NCBI GenBank assembly: GCA_937139405.1
Contig: CAKZPV010000050.1
Span: 124,001 to 188,000 of the forward strand
Source: an uncultured Nitrospirota bacterium
GTDB lineage: Bacteria > Nitrospirota > Nitrospiria > Nitrospirales > UBA8639
Direction: 5' to 3'
Length of the DNA stretch: 64,000 nt
Shown here: in pieces, positions 1-9,203 of the stretch
How positions within the stretch are numbered: position 1 is the first letter of the stretch
Layout: the number at the start of each line of letters is the position of its first letter
The notes under the pieces: model-generated
Seen by the model: only the letters and a program-made list of their open reading frames with translations
Told to the model about the DNA's origin: nothing
The model's database searches: none
Made by a program: the position numbers and the translations under genes

Positions 1-250
1 CACGATGTCCAATGGTAATATCATCTCCGAGGGTTAACGGATAGGTATTGTGTGTCACATGTAACAGAGAAAGGTCTTGGATGTTCGTTCGATGCCCAAT
101 GCGAATAAAATGAACATCCCCTCGGACAACGGCATGAAACCAGACACTAGAATCTGATCCAATGACGACATCTCCGATCACCATAGCTGTGTCTTCAATG
201 AAAGTATTATCTGCCACAAGCGGTTTGACGCCTCGATATGATTTCAACAT
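1..250 (-). CDS. Gamma-carbonic anhydrase family protein (3' end outside window)
   Basis: Translation from the ATG at 250 gives 83 codons before the window edge and no stop. The visible part shows left-handed beta-helix hexapeptide character with segments such as VIGDVVIG, SVWFHAVVRGDV, IRIGHRTNIQD and LLHVT. These are typical of the YrdA/PaaY/gamma-carbonic anhydrase family, trimeric proteins that bind a metal through histidines between subunits. The His of LLHVTH fits one of those ligands. It is the last visible gene of the minus-strand run thiD, hydrolase, membrane protein. Whether it has real carbonic anhydrase activity cannot be judged from the fragment. Confidence 0.85.
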   Translation of the reverse strand, partial: MLKSYRGVKPLVADNTFIEDTAMVIGDVVIGSDSSVWFHAVVRGDVHFIRIGHRTNIQDLSLLHVTHNTYPLTLGDDITIGHR

Positions 251-303
251 AGGGGTAATTCTTTAGCCTAAGGTAAAAAAGTTAGTCATCATACACAAGT
301 CAT

Positions 304-831
304 TCAAATCTGAATCAGTAGGGAGCAGATGACTAAAGTCGTAAGAATTGCAAGAGTGGCCAGATAAATGGTGACGCTTCGATCCGCTGTCCAATCAGAT
401 TGCCAATGCTTCGGAAAGAGTGCATTTCCGGTTGGTTGCCATCCTTCTTGATAGAGGCCGAGGGTCTGCTCTAATTCAATTAATTGCTGCTTTGCCATCC
501 GATGCCGTTCAGCATGTTGGAGTATTAAATAGGCGAATAGGCTAGAAAATATTCCTACACCTGAAATCGCGAGCCATCGAGTGAGAGATGGAGCTGTTTC
601 CCAAGGGGCCATAGGTAAGAGAGTAACAAGGGAGAACGCCAAAAAGGTACTGGCAAAGGCTGTTAGTCGCATCATTTGTTCTCGGCGCTTGAAGACTTCA
701 TCTTTGAAGAGAGGATAGAGCACACGAAAAACTTCTAATTGCACATCGGTTGGTTCCACTGTAGCCAAACTGGGATGACTCCTATTCTTACTCTTGGATA
801 TTATCAACTTCTTAAATGCTGCATCATCCAT
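304..831 (-). CDS. Small membrane protein, unrecognised (175 aa)
   Basis: A 175-residue protein with three predicted membrane segments: about residues 55-75, 85-105 and 153-173. The first two form a hairpin behind a basic cytoplasmic stretch (FKRREQMMR), and the protein ends in the third helix. Between them lies a soluble part with AERHRMAKQQLIELEQTLG, which looks like a short coiled coil. Its start overlaps the end of the upstream hydrolase by 28 bases, so the two are probably translated together. I do not recognise the family. The layout resembles small inner-membrane proteins of unknown function. Confidence 0.7.
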   Translation of the reverse strand: MDDAAFKKLIISKSKNRSHPSLATVEPTDVQLEVFRVLYPLFKDEVFKRREQMMRLTAFASTFLAFSLVTLLPMAPWETAPSLTRWLAISGVGIFSSLFAYLILQHAERHRMAKQQLIELEQTLGLYQEGWQPTGNALFPKHWQSDWTADRSVTIYLATLAILTTLVICSLLIQI

Positions 832-1607
832 TGGCTTAGATGATTGGTCATGAGTCGAAATTCTTCAGGTCGGCCAAATTGATGGCCTGCACCTTCAATT
901 AACTTCAATTGTTTTGTTGTCGTGAGTGTTGTCAATAAGCGATCAATTTGCGACCGAGGGATGAGTTCATCTTGGCCGCCATGAACGACCAAGGTAGGCA
1001 TGTGTATGTGAGACAGGGCCGCATAGGCATCATAGGTGAGACATTCTTCATAAAAACGATAATGCAAGGGGACGGGTGAGTCATCACCTACAATATTGGG
1101 GATGTGGTCGGTAGCTTTCCAGCGTTCCATGGCTTCATGTCCAAATTCCAACCGCAAGGTTTCCGGGAAATCCACAACTGGGCATTTAAGCCCCAAGGCC
1201 TTAAGTGTGGGCTGTCTGGCGGCTGAGAGAATCGCAAGTAAACCGCCAAAGCTTGATCCAACGAGGCCAAGTCGATTCATTCCTCGTTTTTGTAATATTT
1301 CAAAAGCTGCATCGAGTTGATTTTCGCATTGTTTGAGGGACATGGTTGAGAAATGTTCACGAGTGTCTCCCATGCCATACCAATCAAATCGAAATGTGGC
1401 GATGCCTTGGGGAACGAGGAGTTCGGTGAGTCGACGGTTCGTACGACTCTGTTTATCAGAAAGAAACCCATGACAGAGAATGGCGCATTGGTGAGTTGGC
1501 GTGGAAGGTTCGGCTAAAATGGCTTGAGTAGAGAGACCGAAGGCATTTAAAAATTTTACATGAGTTTCTAGTATGTGTTCTTCGTGCTGTGACGAAACCG
1601 TCTCCAT
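804..1607 (-). CDS. Alpha/beta hydrolase, serine aminopeptidase-like
   Basis: A 267-residue alpha/beta-hydrolase fold protein. The oxyanion region is CHGFLSDK (about 45-52). The nucleophile elbow GSSFGG places the catalytic Ser at about residue 119. The acid lies in HGGQDELIP and the catalytic His in GAGHQFG near the C-terminus. The family includes esterases and peptidases related to Hydrolase_4; the substrate is unknown. No signal peptide is visible, so it is probably cytoplasmic. It starts 6 bases after thiD ends and overlaps the next gene by 28 bases, so it sits in the middle of a minus-strand operon. Thiamine-related work is possible only by context. Confidence 0.85.
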   Translation of the reverse strand: METVSSQHEEHILETHVKFLNAFGLSTQAILAEPSTPTHQCAILCHGFLSDKQSRTNRRLTELLVPQGIATFRFDWYGMGDTREHFSTMSLKQCENQLDAAFEILQKRGMNRLGLVGSSFGGLLAILSAARQPTLKALGLKCPVVDFPETLRLEFGHEAMERWKATDHIPNIVGDDSPVPLHYRFYEECLTYDAYAALSHIHMPTLVVHGGQDELIPRSQIDRLLTTLTTTKQLKLIEGAGHQFGRPEEFRLMTNHLSQWMMQHLRS

Positions 1608-1613
1608 TGTTGC

Positions 1614-2408
1614 TTAGGCTTGAAGAAAGTAGAAGTGGTCCGTTGGTCCATGGCCTTTCCCGAGCGTGAAGCTATGGCGAATGGCTTTGGTTGTGTACGT
1701 TTTTGCCGCTTCGATGGCATCGGCAATGGGTTTCCCTTTCGCGAGATTTGCGGTAATGGCTGATGCCAAGGTGCAACCCGTCCCATGGGTATTCTGAGTC
1801 TGTATATATTCACCTGTATACATTCGAAAAAATCGGCCATCGTAGAGGAGGTCTGTGCCTGGTTGTTCTTTGAGGTGCCCGCCTGTAATCAACACATATT
1901 GGCAGCCTAATTGATGGATGATTTTGGCGGCCGTTCGAGCATCAGCAATGCTGTTGATCGTCATCCCTGATAATGTTTCAGCTTCATGAATATTTGGAGT
2001 AATGAGAAAAGCCTGAGGACATAGTTGGGTCTTGATCGTAGCAATGCCTTCTTTTTCAAGAAGCACATGTCCACCTTTGGCCACCATGACTGGATCAACC
2101 ACAAGATGTTCGATGGTCTGTGCCGCAAGGTTGTTGCTAACGGTTGTAATGATATCTGGTGTAGCCAACATGCCGGTTTTGATATTTTTAACCGGGATGT
2201 CAGAGAATATGGCATCAAGCTGAGCCTTAATGACTTCAGGAGGGAGATGAAAGACTGATGAAACATCACAAGTGTTTTGAGCGGTAATTGAGGTGAGAAC
2301 CGACATGCCAAAGACCCCGTTTGCCGATAAGGCTTTGAGATCAGCTTGGATGCCAGCGCCTCCACTAGGATCAGAGCCAGCGATAGTCAGAACAGGTAGT
2401 TTCATCAT
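1614..2408 (-). CDS. thiD: Hydroxymethylpyrimidine/phosphomethylpyrimidine kinase
   Basis: ThiD phosphorylates hydroxymethylpyrimidine and then its monophosphate to HMP-PP for thiamine synthesis, using ATP. The 264-residue protein has the ribokinase-like ThiD signatures: [17 protein letters not shown] at the N-terminus, DPVMVAKGG in the middle and [13 protein letters not shown] near the C-terminus, which carries the anion hole and catalytic Asp region. Length is normal. Two consecutive Met codons open the frame. No TPP riboswitch is apparent in the 237 bases upstream, and no other thiamine gene lies in the window. First gene of a four-gene minus-strand run. Confidence 0.96.
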   Translation of the reverse strand: MMKLPVLTIAGSDPSGGAGIQADLKALSANGVFGMSVLTSITAQNTCDVSSVFHLPPEVIKAQLDAIFSDIPVKNIKTGMLATPDIITTVSNNLAAQTIEHLVVDPVMVAKGGHVLLEKEGIATIKTQLCPQAFLITPNIHEAETLSGMTINSIADARTAAKIIHQLGCQYVLITGGHLKEQPGTDLLYDGRFFRMYTGEYIQTQNTHGTGCTLASAITANLAKGKPIADAIEAAKTYTTKAIRHSFTLGKGHGPTDHFYFLQA

Positions 2409-2549
2409 TTCGTCCTAAGTGGTAAAGGAAAAATTAGCAATGAATTCTACCATGCTGTTTCTAGGGTATCAAAACGATATCTCACTTGATTATGTGGGTA
2501 TCTCATTAAAAGCACTGTGCCGCAAATTTTGCCTGAGAAGCATTTTCTC

Positions 2550-2578
2550 TTGACATTAAGATGAAGATCTTTCATTGT
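2550..2578 (+). promoter_or_regulatory. Possible sigma-70 promoter for the hybrid kinase
   Basis: A perfect TTGACA (2550-2555) is followed after 17 bases by CATTGT (2573-2578), which matches only three of six positions of the -10 consensus. It lies 68 bases before the kinase start. The -35 is convincing and the -10 is not, so this is a weak call. Confidence 0.3.
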
Positions 2579-2645
2579 GCTTTGATAGCTAGCGTAAATA
2601 GTCCTACCCTCTCTGGATTTTCCATTTTAAGCAGGTGCGGCTTTC

Positions 2646-5600
2646 ATGGATTCTAATAATCCTGTGACGATGACTTTCTCCCAACAAAAAGAAATTTTCA
2701 ATAAACAGATTGGAGATCTGCGCCTATCTCTCCGCTCTTCTGAAACTCAGGGCATTTCGTTAGAAACTATCTCTGATGAGAAATTAGGAAAATTTATTGA
2801 TCAAACGGTTGTTGGGATATATCACAGTACGGTTGACGGGAAATTAGTCATGGCGAACGCGCCACTCGCTCGAATCTTTGGTTTTGACTCTCCTGAGGAA
2901 ATGATGGAGAGCGTGATGGACATCGGGAACCAATTATATGTTCAGTCGCAAGAGCGAAATGAATGGAAACAGTCTTTCCAAAATCAAGATTTGGTTGGCC
3001 CAGTATTGTGGCAGGGGAATCGAACAGATCATGAGTTGTTGTGGCTTGAAGATTATGCCTGCGTGATACGCGATTCTCATGGTGGGGTGCTGGGATATGA
3101 GGGCATCGTATTAGATGTGACGGCTCGCTATCTACACACGGCCTTGCATCAAAGCGTTGAGAAGGACGTCAAAATTGTTGAGGAAGCTGCGCGTGTAGAC
3201 CGTGGTGCTGACAATGAAGAACTTCGGCAGGAACTTGCGGATGCGCAAGAGACGATTGCGACATTGCGCAAACAACTTGATCGATTCCATATTGCAGTAA
3301 TGGGTTCTCAAGAAGGTCTTTGGGTTGGGCATCCATTACCAGGTCAGCCCTGGGATTCTCCTGAAACTCCGGCTTGGTATTCGTCGCAATTTAAGGCGCT
3401 TCTTGGATTTGAAGAAGATGAATTTCCTCCCGTATTGGCATCTTGGGCGGACAGGCTTCATCCTGAAGATCATGCTCGAGTGTTTCAAGCACTCCGTGAT
3501 CATATTGAGCATCAGGTGCCGTATGAAGTGGAATCTCGACTAAGGACGAAGCAGGGAGAATATCGTTGGTTCAGAGCGAAGGGCCAAGGCATTTTTGATG
3601 AACAAGGAGTATTCGTTCGAGGTGGAGGCACGATTCGAGATATTACCGAGGAGAAGGAAGCGGAAGATGTTCTTAAGCGAAAGCATGCGTTATTGACAGC
3701 GGTAGTTGAAGGTACGAGCGATATCATTTTTATGAAAGACCAATATGGCCGATATTTGTTGGTGAATTCTACGGGAGCGGCTGTTCTTGGTTGTCGGATT
3801 GAAGAGATTGTCGGAAAAACAGATGGGGAATTGTTTCTGAATGGAACTCATCCGCTTTTTACCCAGTACGACCAAAATGTCATTGACGAGAAGACGCACC
3901 AATCATTTGAAATTGATATAGAAGATTCTGGAGTTATTTCTCGCACCTTTCTCGTCACCAAAGAAGTTTTTGGTCAAATAGATGACGAGACTCAAGGTCT
4001 TTATTGCATTGCTCGAGACATTACCTTTCGAAAAGCGGCAGAACTGACTATTCAAGAACGAGAAAAACGGTACCGGGCAATCATGGAGAATGCCTATGAT
4101 TTGATCACAGAAGTTGATGGATCTGGAACGTTCTTATATGCAAGCCCTAACTTTGAAGAGGTATTAGGGTATGCCCCCCATGCATTACTTGGAACCAATA
4201 TTTTTTCTTTTGTGCATTCTGATGACCAAGCAATAGTCGTGAAAGAATTTACTGAAGCTATGCGAGCGTTAGGGTCTGGTCGGGCAATTTATCGCTATCG
4301 TCATCACAATGGAGAGTATCGTTGGTTTGAAAGCACGGGACGTGTGTTTCAAACTGCATTGGGTGATGTTCGAGGCGTTATTGTGTCTCGCGATATTACC
4401 GATCGAAAAAAGGCAGAGGAAGCATTAGAAGCGATTGTCAAAGGAAGTGTTGCTGCAGGGAATCAGGATTTTTTCCAGAATCTGGTTCGTCAGTTGGCGT
4501 ATGCTATTCAGGTTCCGTTGGTTTTTTTAGCAGAACGAGTAGAAGAAACCTTTCCAATTGTTTATGGGTTGACCTTTTGGAATAGAGATCATTTTGAATC
4601 AGGATTTGAATATGATTGTGGTGAAGGCCCATGTGAGAAGGTGTTTGATGGGCATCCAGTATACTTTTCTCAAGGGGTTCAAGAGTTATTTCCTAATAAC
4701 CCAACGGTGAAAGCGCTAGAGCTTGAAGGGTACTGTGGAACCCCTCTCTTCAATTCTCAAGGCGATGTTGTAGGGAATTTGGCGATTATGGGTACACAAT
4801 CGTTGAATTTGAAGCCACAAGACCATGCATTATTACAGATTTTTGCTGCTCGAGCAGGAGCGGAGCTTGAACGGAAACGCGCTATAGAAGCATTGGAAGC
4901 AAGTCAGGAACGGTATCGGGCAATCTACGACCAGTCCCCGCTTACGTACTTTACGGTGGACGCTCATCTGAATATTTTATCCGTGAATCAATTTGGCGCT
5001 GCCATTTTGGGATATGCAGCTCAAGAATTAGTGGGGCAATCGATTCTTTTGGTCCTTGACCCAGAAGACCATAGCGCATTTCTTGGGGAAGTTGAAAAGA
5101 GCTTTGCGTCGGTGAATCAGATATCTCAGAAAGAATTGCGAAAGGTAAAAAAAGATGGAACGAGTATGTGGGTCAAAGAAACATGTCGAACCATTATCGG
5201 GCCGGATCAACAGCAAATGTTGCTTCTATCCTGTGAAGATATCACAGATAGGAAACGTGCAGAAGATGCGCTGGAACATAGCGAAAGACAGGTGAGACAG
5301 ACCCAAAAGATGGAGGCGATTGGGACTTTAGCTGGTGGAATTGCACATGATTTTAATAATATTTTAGGTGCGATTTTAGGTTATTCAGAACTGGCAATGG
5401 CGCAAGCTAACAAAGAACCAAAGTTAGTTGCCTATTTAGAAGAAGTCCTCACCGCGGGTCATCGAGCAAAAGAACTGGTTAAGCAAATTTTGGCGTTCAG
5501 TCGCCGATCGGACCATGAGCGAGAAGCGGTTGATTTAAATATCACGGTGCAAGAAGCCCTACGAATGGTTCGGGCAACTCTTCCAACCACGATAGAAATA

Positions 5601-6434
5601 CAGTCTACGGTGGCCACGGATTCGGCTGTGGTTTTTGCAGATTCCACTCAGATCCACCAAGTCATTATGAATCTATGTGCGAATGCAGAGCAGGCGATGC
5701 GAGTTCAGGGTGGTATCTTGAGTTTGATGGTTACTTCGACAGAAGTGAGGGAGAACTCGAGTCAAGAATTTCCTGAGTTAAAGCCTGGTACATACTTACA
5801 ATTGAAAATTCAAGATTCGGGACAAGGAATGGCCAGCGAAATCTTGGAACGGATCTTTGAGCCCTTTTTCACGACAAAGGCTTTAGGCGAAGGGACAGGT
5901 TTGGGGTTAGCGGTAGTGCATGGCATTATCGTGGGCCATGGTGGACATATTCATGCTGCAAGTGCAGTAGGGCAAGGGACAACATTCACTATCTTATTGC
6001 CTCGATTAGATGTTGTTCTTCCGGCGCAAAGCGCTAATGTGATGGACTGGCCTCAGGGGAAAGGTCGCGTCTTGTTTGTGGATGATGAGGATGTGTTAGC
6101 TCGGTGGGGCGAACAAGTGCTGACGTATTTAGGTTATACAGTGGTTGCCAAGACGAATCCTCATGAAGCCGTTCAGCTCTTGAGAAGGCAGCCAGATCGG
6201 TTTGATGTTGTGGTGACCGATCAAACGATGCCGACCATGAGTGGAGAAACGTTGGCAAAGGCGTTGCTAGAGATTCGTCCCGATATTCCTATCGTGCTCT
6301 GTACCGGCTTTAGTCATACTATGTCTGAAGAAAAGGCCCGTCAGCTTGGCTTAAAAAGGTTTCTGATGAAGCCGGTAAATGGTGCTGTGCTCGCAAAAAC
6401 ATTGAAAGCCGTATTTGAGGATCTTGCAGGGTAA
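2646..6434 (+). CDS. Multi-PAS/GAF hybrid sensor histidine kinase with receiver
   Basis: A 1262-residue cytoplasmic sensor without obvious membrane helices. Order of domains: PAS (about 48-165), a short coiled coil, PAS_3-type (about 215-340), PAS (345-465), PAS (475-595), GAF (600-750), PAS (755-875), HisKA with GGIAHDFNN (His near 900), HATPase with the N-box around 1000 and GEGTGLGLAVVHG near 1083, then a C-terminal receiver from about 1138. The receiver has the acidic pair in LFVDDED, phospho-acceptor Asp in VVVTDQTMP and Lys in FLMKPVNG. The GGIAHDFNN H-box is of the NtrB-like type. Several PAS modules end in the DIT-RKxAE linker. The ligand is unknown. It resembles the decayed kinase at 59980-62445 in architecture. 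Confidence 0.93.
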   Translation: MDSNNPVTMTFSQQKEIFNKQIGDLRLSLRSSETQGISLETISDEKLGKFIDQTVVGIYHSTVDGKLVMANAPLARIFGFDSPEEMMESVMDIGNQLYVQSQERNEWKQSFQNQDLVGPVLWQGNRTDHELLWLEDYACVIRDSHGGVLGYEGIVLDVTARYLHTALHQSVEKDVKIVEEAARVDRGADNEELRQELADAQETIATLRKQLDRFHIAVMGSQEGLWVGHPLPGQPWDSPETPAWYSSQFKALLGFEEDEFPPVLASWADRLHPEDHARVFQALRDHIEHQVPYEVESRLRTKQGEYRWFRAKGQGIFDEQGVFVRGGGTIRDITEEKEAEDVLKRKHALLTAVVEGTSDIIFMKDQYGRYLLVNSTGAAVLGCRIEEIVGKTDGELFLNGTHPLFTQYDQNVIDEKTHQSFEIDIEDSGVISRTFLVTKEVFGQIDDETQGLYCIARDITFRKAAELTIQEREKRYRAIMENAYDLITEVDGSGTFLYASPNFEEVLGYAPHALLGTNIFSFVHSDDQAIVVKEFTEAMRALGSGRAIYRYRHHNGEYRWFESTGRVFQTALGDVRGVIVSRDITDRKKAEEALEAIVKGSVAAGNQDFFQNLVRQLAYAIQVPLVFLAERVEETFPIVYGLTFWNRDHFESGFEYDCGEGPCEKVFDGHPVYFSQGVQELFPNNPTVKALELEGYCGTPLFNSQGDVVGNLAIMGTQSLNLKPQDHALLQIFAARAGAELERKRAIEALEASQERYRAIYDQSPLTYFTVDAHLNILSVNQFGAAILGYAAQELVGQSILLVLDPEDHSAFLGEVEKSFASVNQISQKELRKVKKDGTSMWVKETCRTIIGPDQQQMLLLSCEDITDRKRAEDALEHSERQVRQTQKMEAIGTLAGGIAHDFNNILGAILGYSELAMAQANKEPKLVAYLEEVLTAGHRAKELVKQILAFSRRSDHEREAVDLNITVQEALRMVRATLPTTIEIQSTVATDSAVVFADSTQIHQVIMNLCANAEQAMRVQGGILSLMVTSTEVRENSSQEFPELKPGTYLQLKIQDSGQGMASEILERIFEPFFTTKALGEGTGLGLAVVHGIIVGHGGHIHAASAVGQGTTFTILLPRLDVVLPAQSANVMDWPQGKGRVLFVDDEDVLARWGEQVLTYLGYTVVAKTNPHEAVQLLRRQPDRFDVVVTDQTMPTMSGETLAKALLEIRPDIPIVLCTGFSHTMSEEKARQLGLKRFLMKPVNGAVLAKTLKAVFEDLAG

Positions 6435-6585
6435 TCAAGTCGAACCGTGTGCTGTGAGGGTTTCCCTCACTCTCCGGAGTCGCTGAAAAATTCCACATCA
6501 TTCTTTCAGAGTATTCAAGAATCCGCTGGTTGAGCTGTGAGTTTTTCGACAGAAGCCAGCGCGAAAAACGTGTGACCTGAAGGAT

Positions 6586-7050
6586 CTAGGCAGAGGAAGA
6601 TTTTGTCGAAATTGGAGCATGGAGATCGAATTTTGACACCCAATCTACCGCATAACAAAGCTCTTGGAAATCCAAAGGCTTTTCAAAAACTCGATACACT
6701 CCGCTTTTAAAGGCGCGAAGGCGGACGGAGTTCGAGACGGCAGCTGTCATCAGAAAAATAGGAAGAATCTCATGGGAAAATTCCTGTTTCACCTGTTCAA
6801 TAAAGGTCAATCCATCCATCTCAGGCATATTATTGTCAGTAATAATAATCGAGATAGATTCCTGGCGTAACACATCTAGCGCTTCTAATCCATTTATCGC
6901 TTCGACACACACATAACCTCGTCGTTCAAGAAATTCTTTGAGACAGGAGCGGTGCAGGTCGTCGTCGTCAACAAGCAGAATAGGTTCTGGGACGAACGTT
7001 GCGAGAGAAATGGAGGGCCTTGAAGTGGGTGTCAAGCTGAAAATATCCAT
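6586..7050 (-). CDS. Single-domain response regulator (CheY-like)
   Basis: A 154-residue protein that is essentially one receiver domain. It has the acidic triplet in ILLVDDDDL (about 24-32), phospho-acceptor Asp72 in IIITDNNMPEMDG, the Thr of MTAA at about 102 and the conserved Lys124 in FEKPLDF. No output domain follows, so it should act by protein-protein contact or in a phosphorelay. It is convergent with the adjacent hybrid kinase, a plausible but unproven partner. The start has only a poor Shine-Dalgarno. A terminator-like RNA structure ends just upstream. Confidence 0.9.
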   Translation of the reverse strand: MDIFSLTPTSRPSISLATFVPEPILLVDDDDLHRSCLKEFLERRGYVCVEAINGLEALDVLRQESISIIITDNNMPEMDGLTFIEQVKQEFSHEILPIFLMTAAVSNSVRLRAFKSGVYRVFEKPLDFQELCYAVDWVSKFDLHAPISTKSSSA

Positions 7051-7079
7051 AATGACTGCTTTCTGGGTTGCGGCTTCTC

Positions 7080-7181
7080 AAAAAAATGGTGGCGGAGGGA
7101 CCATTGGGAAGGTGGCTGATGAGGAAACAAGACTCCGGGTGCGGTCGGAATCACCGTCTCCTTAAAACCAGTCCCTCCGCC
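7080..7181 (-). ncRNA. Structured RNA or terminator-like element upstream of the response regulator
   Basis: Two perfect 11-base arms, GGCGGAGGGAC (7091-7101) and GTCCCTCCGCC (7171-7181), enclose 69 bases that can form further hairpins; CGGT and ACCG segments face each other inside. Read on the minus strand, the closing stem is followed after ACCA by seven U (7080-7086), as in a factor-independent terminator. It lies between a small exported-protein gene and the response regulator, both on this strand. It may be a terminator with a large structured loop, a leader element or a small RNA. No known riboswitch core could be matched with confidence. Confidence 0.45.
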
Positions 7182-7197
7182 GTGGGCTATAAATAGA

Positions 7198-7515
7198 TTA
7201 TTGTATGAAGCTTGCGTGCCCACCTTTTCTGACAACAGCTTGTATGGAATCTCCTTGTTGCTTCGGGGTTCTGGGTAATGTGGTATCGGCAACAATGTGA
7301 ATTCGATGCCGATTGCCAGACATATCTTCAACAACCCAGAAATCTCCTTCTATAGTCAGCAGCTTTCCCTCTAATATATGTGGTCCAGCCGAGTTTGTGG
7401 TGGCTTCTAGGGCTGCACCCGGAAGTTGCTTGATTGTTTCGCCTCCCACGGAAGGTAAAATTGGCACAAGACTTAGTACGAAAATAAACCGGCAAATTTT
7501 AAGATAACGCGTCAC
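7198..7515 (-). CDS. Small exported protein with beta-barrel-like repeat domain
   Basis: The GTG at 7515 is preceded by AGGAGG at good spacing, which decides the start over an ATG 51 bases upstream. The 105-residue product begins with a signal peptide (basic residues, then FIFVLSLVPILPSVGG). The mature part contains LEGKLLTIEGDFWVVED and then a stretch ending GDSIQAVVRKGGHA. The pattern resembles the small lipoprotein at 44396 and the exported protein at 16053. All look like small barrel domains of the BOF/DUF5666 type; that assignment is inferred from the motif only. Function unknown. Confidence 0.7.
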   Translation of the reverse strand: MTRYLKICRFIFVLSLVPILPSVGGETIKQLPGAALEATTNSAGPHILEGKLLTIEGDFWVVEDMSGNRHRIHIVADTTLPRTPKQQGDSIQAVVRKGGHASFIQ

Positions 7516-7795
7516 CTGGCACCCTCCTGAATAAAAATGGAGATTTGTATAGATGAAATTCACCAAGATGCAAGGGGTATTCCAATGGCGAGAGGTGGCG
7601 AAAAAGTCAAATAAAATAAGTATTTACAAGTTCGTGAATGCAATTTTTTAATGTAGGTCATGGAGGAAAAAGCCTACAGCATTTCGGGAATTGCCTTCAG
7701 AGAGAAATTGAGCAAATGGGCATTGGCTAGAAATATCAAATCTGTTCCTTTTTTAAACCAAATTCAAAAATCCCAGGTATATGTTCATCGTGGAA

Positions 7796-7830
7796 TTGAC
7801 AGCAGTTCTAGTTAGTATTATACTAACTAG
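7796..7830 (+). promoter_or_regulatory. Sigma-70 promoter with embedded palindromic operator (MarR)
   Basis: TTGACA (7796-7801), a 17-base spacer and TATACT (7819-7824) form a near-consensus promoter. A 23-base perfect palindrome, arms CTAGTTAGTAT (7808-7818) and ATACTAACTAG (7820-7830) around a central T, covers the -10 box. This is the expected place for an autorepressing MarR operator. The MarR start follows at 7908. A TAGTATTA direct repeat (7813-7820 and 7828-7835) overlaps it. Confidence 0.8.
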
Positions 7831-7907
7831 TATTAAGTACTCGAAGTTTTTCGATGGTTGCAGTGGAGTCTGTTTGCTGGAGGTGTGGAATTACTAAGGG
7901 AGCATGT

Positions 7908-8483
7908 ATGCCAATACGCGATTACCAGGATGATCCATATTTGAGTCTGTTGCGGCCCTTGGTTGAGGCCTATCTTGCCTTTTATCGAGTAGGAAATCGC
8001 CATATTCAATCATTGGGATTAACTCCCGGCCAATTTGATGTCATCGCTGAACTGGAAGGAACGAAGGGTCTGACTTGCACACAATTATCAGAACAAACGT
8101 TAACCACCAAGGGAACATTGACAGGGGTGTTAGACCGCTTAGAGCATAAAGGGTTGATTGAGCGTGGGCAGGTTGGAGGGGATCGTCGAGCTACCAAGGT
8201 GCAGTTGACCATAAAAGGAGTTGACGTATTTCAAGACGTTTTTCCAGCCCATGCAGAATTCATGCGGCCGTTTTTTGTGCAAGCCTTGAATACGTCTGAC
8301 GTGCAGATAGCCAAGCGATTACTTCGTCGTTTACGGGATAGCTTTGAGGGCATCATGATTTCGTCTGCAAACAAATCACCAAGCCACCCGACAGGAGAAA
8401 AAGAACGGCCTTCAAAAGTCAAAAAGATTGTAGAGAATGTGCACAAACGATCAGCGTCGGGGCAGGCCAAGAAAGCCCGATGA
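7908..8483 (+). CDS. MarR-family transcriptional regulator (module 1)
   Basis: The ATG at 7908, with AAGGGAG just upstream, is preferred over an in-frame ATG at 7854 and gives 191 residues. The winged-helix region runs from about 40 to 130 (LTPGQFDVIAEL; LTCTQLSEQTLTTKGTLTG as the recognition helix-turn-helix; DRRATKVQLT as the wing). The basic C-terminal tail (KERPSKVKKI onward, ending KRSASGQAKKAR) exceeds the usual MarR length. It is a clear paralogue of the regulator at 36792; both begin DDPYL.LRPLVEAY. It probably represses its own promoter and the downstream detoxification genes until an electrophile or quinone binds. The ligand is inferred only from context. Confidence 0.9.
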   Translation: MPIRDYQDDPYLSLLRPLVEAYLAFYRVGNRHIQSLGLTPGQFDVIAELEGTKGLTCTQLSEQTLTTKGTLTGVLDRLEHKGLIERGQVGGDRRATKVQLTIKGVDVFQDVFPAHAEFMRPFFVQALNTSDVQIAKRLLRRLRDSFEGIMISSANKSPSHPTGEKERPSKVKKIVENVHKRSASGQAKKAR

Positions 8484-8688
8484 ATGATGGGAGTTCTTAT
8501 GAAATTCTTGGCGATCTACAATGTGTTCTTAAAGGGACAAGTCTTGGAATAATGATGTTCCACTTTTTCTCATATACAGATGTAGCTATGACAGTAACGG
8601 CCCAAGGTTTCGGAATTTGTCGCATTACCTCTCTTCATTCTTCTCATTGTTGTCTGATATTTATTTCCTTGGAGAGAAAGAGGCTATC

Positions 8689-9135
8689 ATGAAAGCGCAT
8701 TATTTAGGACATGTGGTTTTTTATGTCAAAGACGTCGAGCAGTCGCTTACGTTTTACCGAGATCTTTTGGGATTTCAAGAAGTCGGTCGAGTGTTCGAGG
8801 GAAAGGCTGTGGCCCTGTCTTCGGGTCGGACGCACCATGAGTTGCTTGTAATTGAGGTGGGGGACGCACCTGGTCCTCAGCAGGGGATTCGGCGTGGGCT
8901 CTATCATATTGGTCTAAAGATTGGTGATACGTTGGACGAACTCCGTTCTGCTAAAGACGAATTAGAACAAGCAGGAATTCCGATTTCAGGGATAAGCGAT
9001 CATACTGTCACCCAAAGTCTGTATCTGCACGACCCAGATGGCAATGAAATTGAACTGTATGTAGATGCGCCAGATATTGATTGGAAACAAAACCCTTCGA
9101 CGATTCTTGCTCCAATTAAAGCATTGAAAATTTAA
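8689..9135 (+). CDS. VOC-family protein (glyoxalase/extradiol dioxygenase fold), copy 1
   Basis: A 148-residue protein starting at the ATG at 8689, after an AAAGAGG ribosome site. It shows the paired beta-alpha-beta-beta-beta units of the vicinal oxygen chelate fold. LGHVVFYVKD opens the first half, GLYHIGLKIG the second, and DPDGNEIELYVD contains the usual C-terminal Glu ligand. Together they supply a His/His/Glu metal set. The family includes extradiol dioxygenases, glyoxalases and fosfomycin-type resistance proteins; the reaction here is unknown. A decayed duplicate lies at 18959-19404. It sits directly behind the MarR gene. Confidence 0.88.
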   Translation: MKAHYLGHVVFYVKDVEQSLTFYRDLLGFQEVGRVFEGKAVALSSGRTHHELLVIEVGDAPGPQQGIRRGLYHIGLKIGDTLDELRSAKDELEQAGIPISGISDHTVTQSLYLHDPDGNEIELYVDAPDIDWKQNPSTILAPIKALKI

Positions 9136-9203
9136 CATCCACCCTTTGGAGAATATGATTTTAAGAAGAAGATAATGCCGAGCCACAGAAAGGAATGACA
9201 AAG

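Noticed and set aside
7091..7181. Cobalamin riboswitch on the minus strand
   Set aside because: A GGTG...TCCG...CCCG stretch is reminiscent, but the B12 box and other invariant elements are missing and no cobalamin gene follows.
8480..8692. 70-codon open frame between MarR and VOC genes
   Set aside because: No ribosome site, no recognisable protein features, and it overlaps the true VOC start.
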